The translations under genes were made by a program, and so were the position numbers. A model generated the notes under the pieces. That model was not told the DNA's origin, did not search any database, and saw nothing but the letters and a program-made list of their open reading frames with translations. From positions 54,786 through 118,785 of the forward strand of contig NZ_MACH01000079.1 of NCBI RefSeq assembly GCF_001884065.1: DNA of 64,000 nt, given 5' to 3'. Source of the stretch: Bacillus proteolyticus. Its GTDB lineage: Bacteria; Bacillota; Bacilli; Bacillales; Bacillaceae_G. This document shows positions 61,575-64,000 of this stretch, in pieces. Positions within the stretch are counted from its first letter, which is position 1, and every line of letters begins with the position of its first letter.

Positions 61575-61614
61575 AAAAGGATACTTGATTCATTTAATTA
61601 ATCAAGTATCCTTT
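61575..61614 (-). terminator. Terminator of the Nudix gene
   Basis: AAAGGATACTTGATT and AATCAAGTATCCTTT form a 15-pair stem around AATTAAATG, then T run. It covers the last codons of the gene ending at 61598. Confidence 0.8.
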
Positions 61615-62215
61615 CCTTATTTTGATCTTTCATAAACGCAAACATTTCTTTAATCTGCCATTCGGTATTTCTAACGATTGATAAATCAGGTATTTCATTT
61701 TCACTAAAAAAATCTATATCTTCTGTTTCAATACTTAGCTTCTTTTCTCCGCCAACAATCTCGCAACCTATAAAAACCTTATATATATGGGTTGCTGATG
61801 GGGATGGTTGATGTTTTTCTTTATCGAATATTGCTAGTAGCCTAAAATGATCTACTTTATAACCTGTCTCTTCTAATACTTCTTTCGCCGCGACTTCTGT
61901 TGGCGTATAACCAATGTCAGCCCATCCACCTGGCAATGCCCATTTCCTATCACTTTTTTCTTTCACAAATAATAGTTTTTCATTTTGAAAAATAACTGCC
62001 CGTATATCAACTTTAGGCGTTTGATAGCCTGTCTCACTTGCAAATAAATTCACTACTACTTCCCAATCTGTGTTTGTGTAATGTGACATCATTGAAACTG
62101 AAATGTCCCGTAATTGTTGGAAACGCTCTATATCATATACATCTTTGGAATACATTAAACCAGCTTGTGCTATTGATTGTATTTGTTTGACCCAGTCAAT
62201 CCATTTAACCGTCAT
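61598..62215 (-). CDS. Nudix hydrolase with N-terminal helical domain
   Basis: 205 residues. N-terminal ~70-residue helical domain (WIDWVKQIQSIAQAGLMYSK), then the Nudix fold with GGWADIGYTPTEVAAKEVLE-ETGY (GX5EX7REUXEEXGU with Lys in place of the Arg in REU). Resembles B. subtilis YjhB and ADP-ribose pyrophosphatase-type enzymes. Substrate unknown. Confidence 0.85.
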   Translation of the reverse strand: MTVKWIDWVKQIQSIAQAGLMYSKDVYDIERFQQLRDISVSMMSHYTNTDWEVVVNLFASETGYQTPKVDIRAVIFQNEKLLFVKEKSDRKWALPGGWADIGYTPTEVAAKEVLEETGYKVDHFRLLAIFDKEKHQPSPSATHIYKVFIGCEIVGGEKKLSIETEDIDFFSENEIPDLSIVRNTEWQIKEMFAFMKDQNKERILD

Positions 62216-62300
62216 ATTTACACAACCCCATTCTTAATCAATTTCATTCCACTAAATACTATTTCACTTTTTTATTTCTCCGTCTTTATTATACAAAAAA

Positions 62301-62323
62301 GAGATTGATAATGTTTCAATCTC
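62301..62323 (-). terminator. Terminator of cotH
   Basis: GAGATTGAAAC pairs with TATCAATCTC, followed by T6 on the minus strand. Confidence 0.75.
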
Positions 62324-62331
62324 CTTCAAAA

Positions 62332-63414
<1,083 letters not shown>

Positions 63415-63589
63415 TCATCCCTTCTCTGTTCTCTTCATTCAATGTATGCGCCTTGTCTTGTCCATACATCCGCTATCATCTATTTATATAAAATTACACT
63501 CTTGTCTTGTTCAGAAAGAAACCTAATCTCATATCATGTTAAGGAAAAAGAATACTTGTTCAATTTAATACACGATAAGGAGGATTTCT

Positions 63590-64000
63590 ATGAAACGTGA
63601 CATTAGAAAAGCTGTTGAAGAAATCAAAAGTGTTGGGATGGAGGATTTTTTATACCAAGATCCAAGTACTTTTGAGTGCGATGATGATAAATTCTCTCAT
63701 CATAAATGTACAACAAGGCGTAAATTTACAACAGGGCGTAAATGTACAACAGGGCGTAAATTTACAACAGGGCGTAAATGTACAACAAGGTGTAAATTTA
63801 CAACAGGGCGTAAATGTACAAGAACAAGATGTACTCGCGTGAAAAAATTCGATCACTTCTGGTTTAAAAAACGTAAATGTACAACAGGGCGTAAATGTAC
63901 AACAGGGTGTAAATGTACAACAGGGCGCAAATGTACAACAGGGCGTAAATGTACAACAGGGCGTAAATGTACAACAGGGCGTAAATGTACAACAGGGCGT
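63590..64000 (+). CDS. Repeat-rich CotG/ExsB-like spore surface protein (partial at window end)
   Basis: ATG 63590 has AAGGAGG upstream and the frame stays open to the window edge (137 codons). Unique N-terminus MKRDIRKAVEEIKSVGMEDF, then hexapeptides KCTTGR/KFTTGR, a spacer (TRVKKFDHFWFKKR), then seven KCTTGR-type units. Threonine- and lysine-rich repeats next to cotH fit a substrate of the CotH kinase; the B. anthracis exosporium protein ExsB is a heavily Thr-phosphorylated example. The 3' end and repeat number are not visible. Confidence 0.75.
   Translation, partial: MKRDIRKAVEEIKSVGMEDFLYQDPSTFECDDDKFSHHKCTTRRKFTTGRKCTTGRKFTTGRKCTTRCKFTTGRKCTRTRCTRVKKFDHFWFKKRKCTTGRKCTTGCKCTTGRKCTTGRKCTTGRKCTTGRKCTTGR
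63704..64000 (+). repeat. Tandem 18-bp repeats inside the coat gene
   Basis: Six units (63704-63811) and seven units (63875-64000) of AAATGTACAACAGGGCGT, with small variations (TTT for TGT in alternate units of the first block). They are in frame with the gene. The run is cut by the window edge, so total copy number is unknown. Confidence 0.9.

Noticed and set aside
63597-63842. Open frame encoding VQQG repeats, and an antisense frame with TPCC repeats
   Set aside because: Both are shadows of the 18-bp repeat, which has no stops in several frames. Only the frame from 63590 has a ribosome site, a unique N-terminus and runs across both repeat blocks.
63704-64000. CRISPR array
   Set aside because: Repeats are 18 bp, contiguous and in frame with no unique spacers.

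Overview
The window is a low-GC Firmicute chromosome segment, most likely from the Bacillus cereus group. The support is the set of spore genes (gerW, two spoIIP-like genes, cotH with a CotG/ExsB-like repeat gene, a CotF-like coat gene, a YjcZ peptide), the purine-rich Shine-Dalgarno sites, and four copies of a short palindromic repeat that I recognise as the B. cereus-group bcr1 element (near 1271, 43738, 49122 and 53031). No rRNA, tRNA or CRISPR array was seen. Most genes lie on the minus strand.

Layout. 1-4 kb: the 5' end of fhs, a methyltransferase, small proteins and gerW. 4-11 kb: an accessory island with a broken GNAT gene and a degenerate operon array. It holds one intact WXG100-type (type VII secretion) effector, one intact DUF4176 gene, eight intact genes and one frameshifted gene for about 60-residue two-helix membrane proteins, at least three decayed effector C-termini and three decayed DUF4176 genes. 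The repeating order is effector tail, small membrane protein, DUF4176. 11-25 kb: ordinary genes (several GNATs, a 2H phosphoesterase, a metallophosphatase, a MocR regulator, YitT, alanine racemase, DinB, an MFS/MarR pair, a HAD phosphatase and a histidine phosphatase).

25.5-35.8 kb: a complete catabolic cluster on the minus strand. It has an HpaB-type FADH2 monooxygenase, an IclR regulator, a one-domain FAD synthetase, 3-hydroxyanthranilate dioxygenase, ACMS decarboxylase, a semialdehyde dehydrogenase, a RidA-type deaminase, 4-oxalocrotonate tautomerase and decarboxylase, a hydratase, an aldolase and an acylating acetaldehyde dehydrogenase. Together these would take anthranilate (inferred substrate) through 3-hydroxyanthranilate and 2-aminomuconate to pyruvate and acetyl-CoA. 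A cre-like site lies inside the cluster.

36-64 kb: two spoIIP-like genes, stomatin/NfeD, an MFS transporter, a frameshifted amidase, Nudix, VanY-type carboxypeptidase, CsaA, BrnQ, a CBS/ACT-like protein with CodY-like boxes, an orphan permease, a CNNM-type protein, small lipoprotein, coat protein, cardiolipin synthase, thioesterase, YcgQ/YcgR pair, CorA, a MOP flippase, DedA, Nudix, CotH, and the start of a repeat-rich CotG/ExsB-like gene that runs off the window.

The most unusual items are the effector/small-membrane-protein array (4.9-11.0 kb) and two bcr1 copies sitting exactly between a stop codon and that gene's own terminator.
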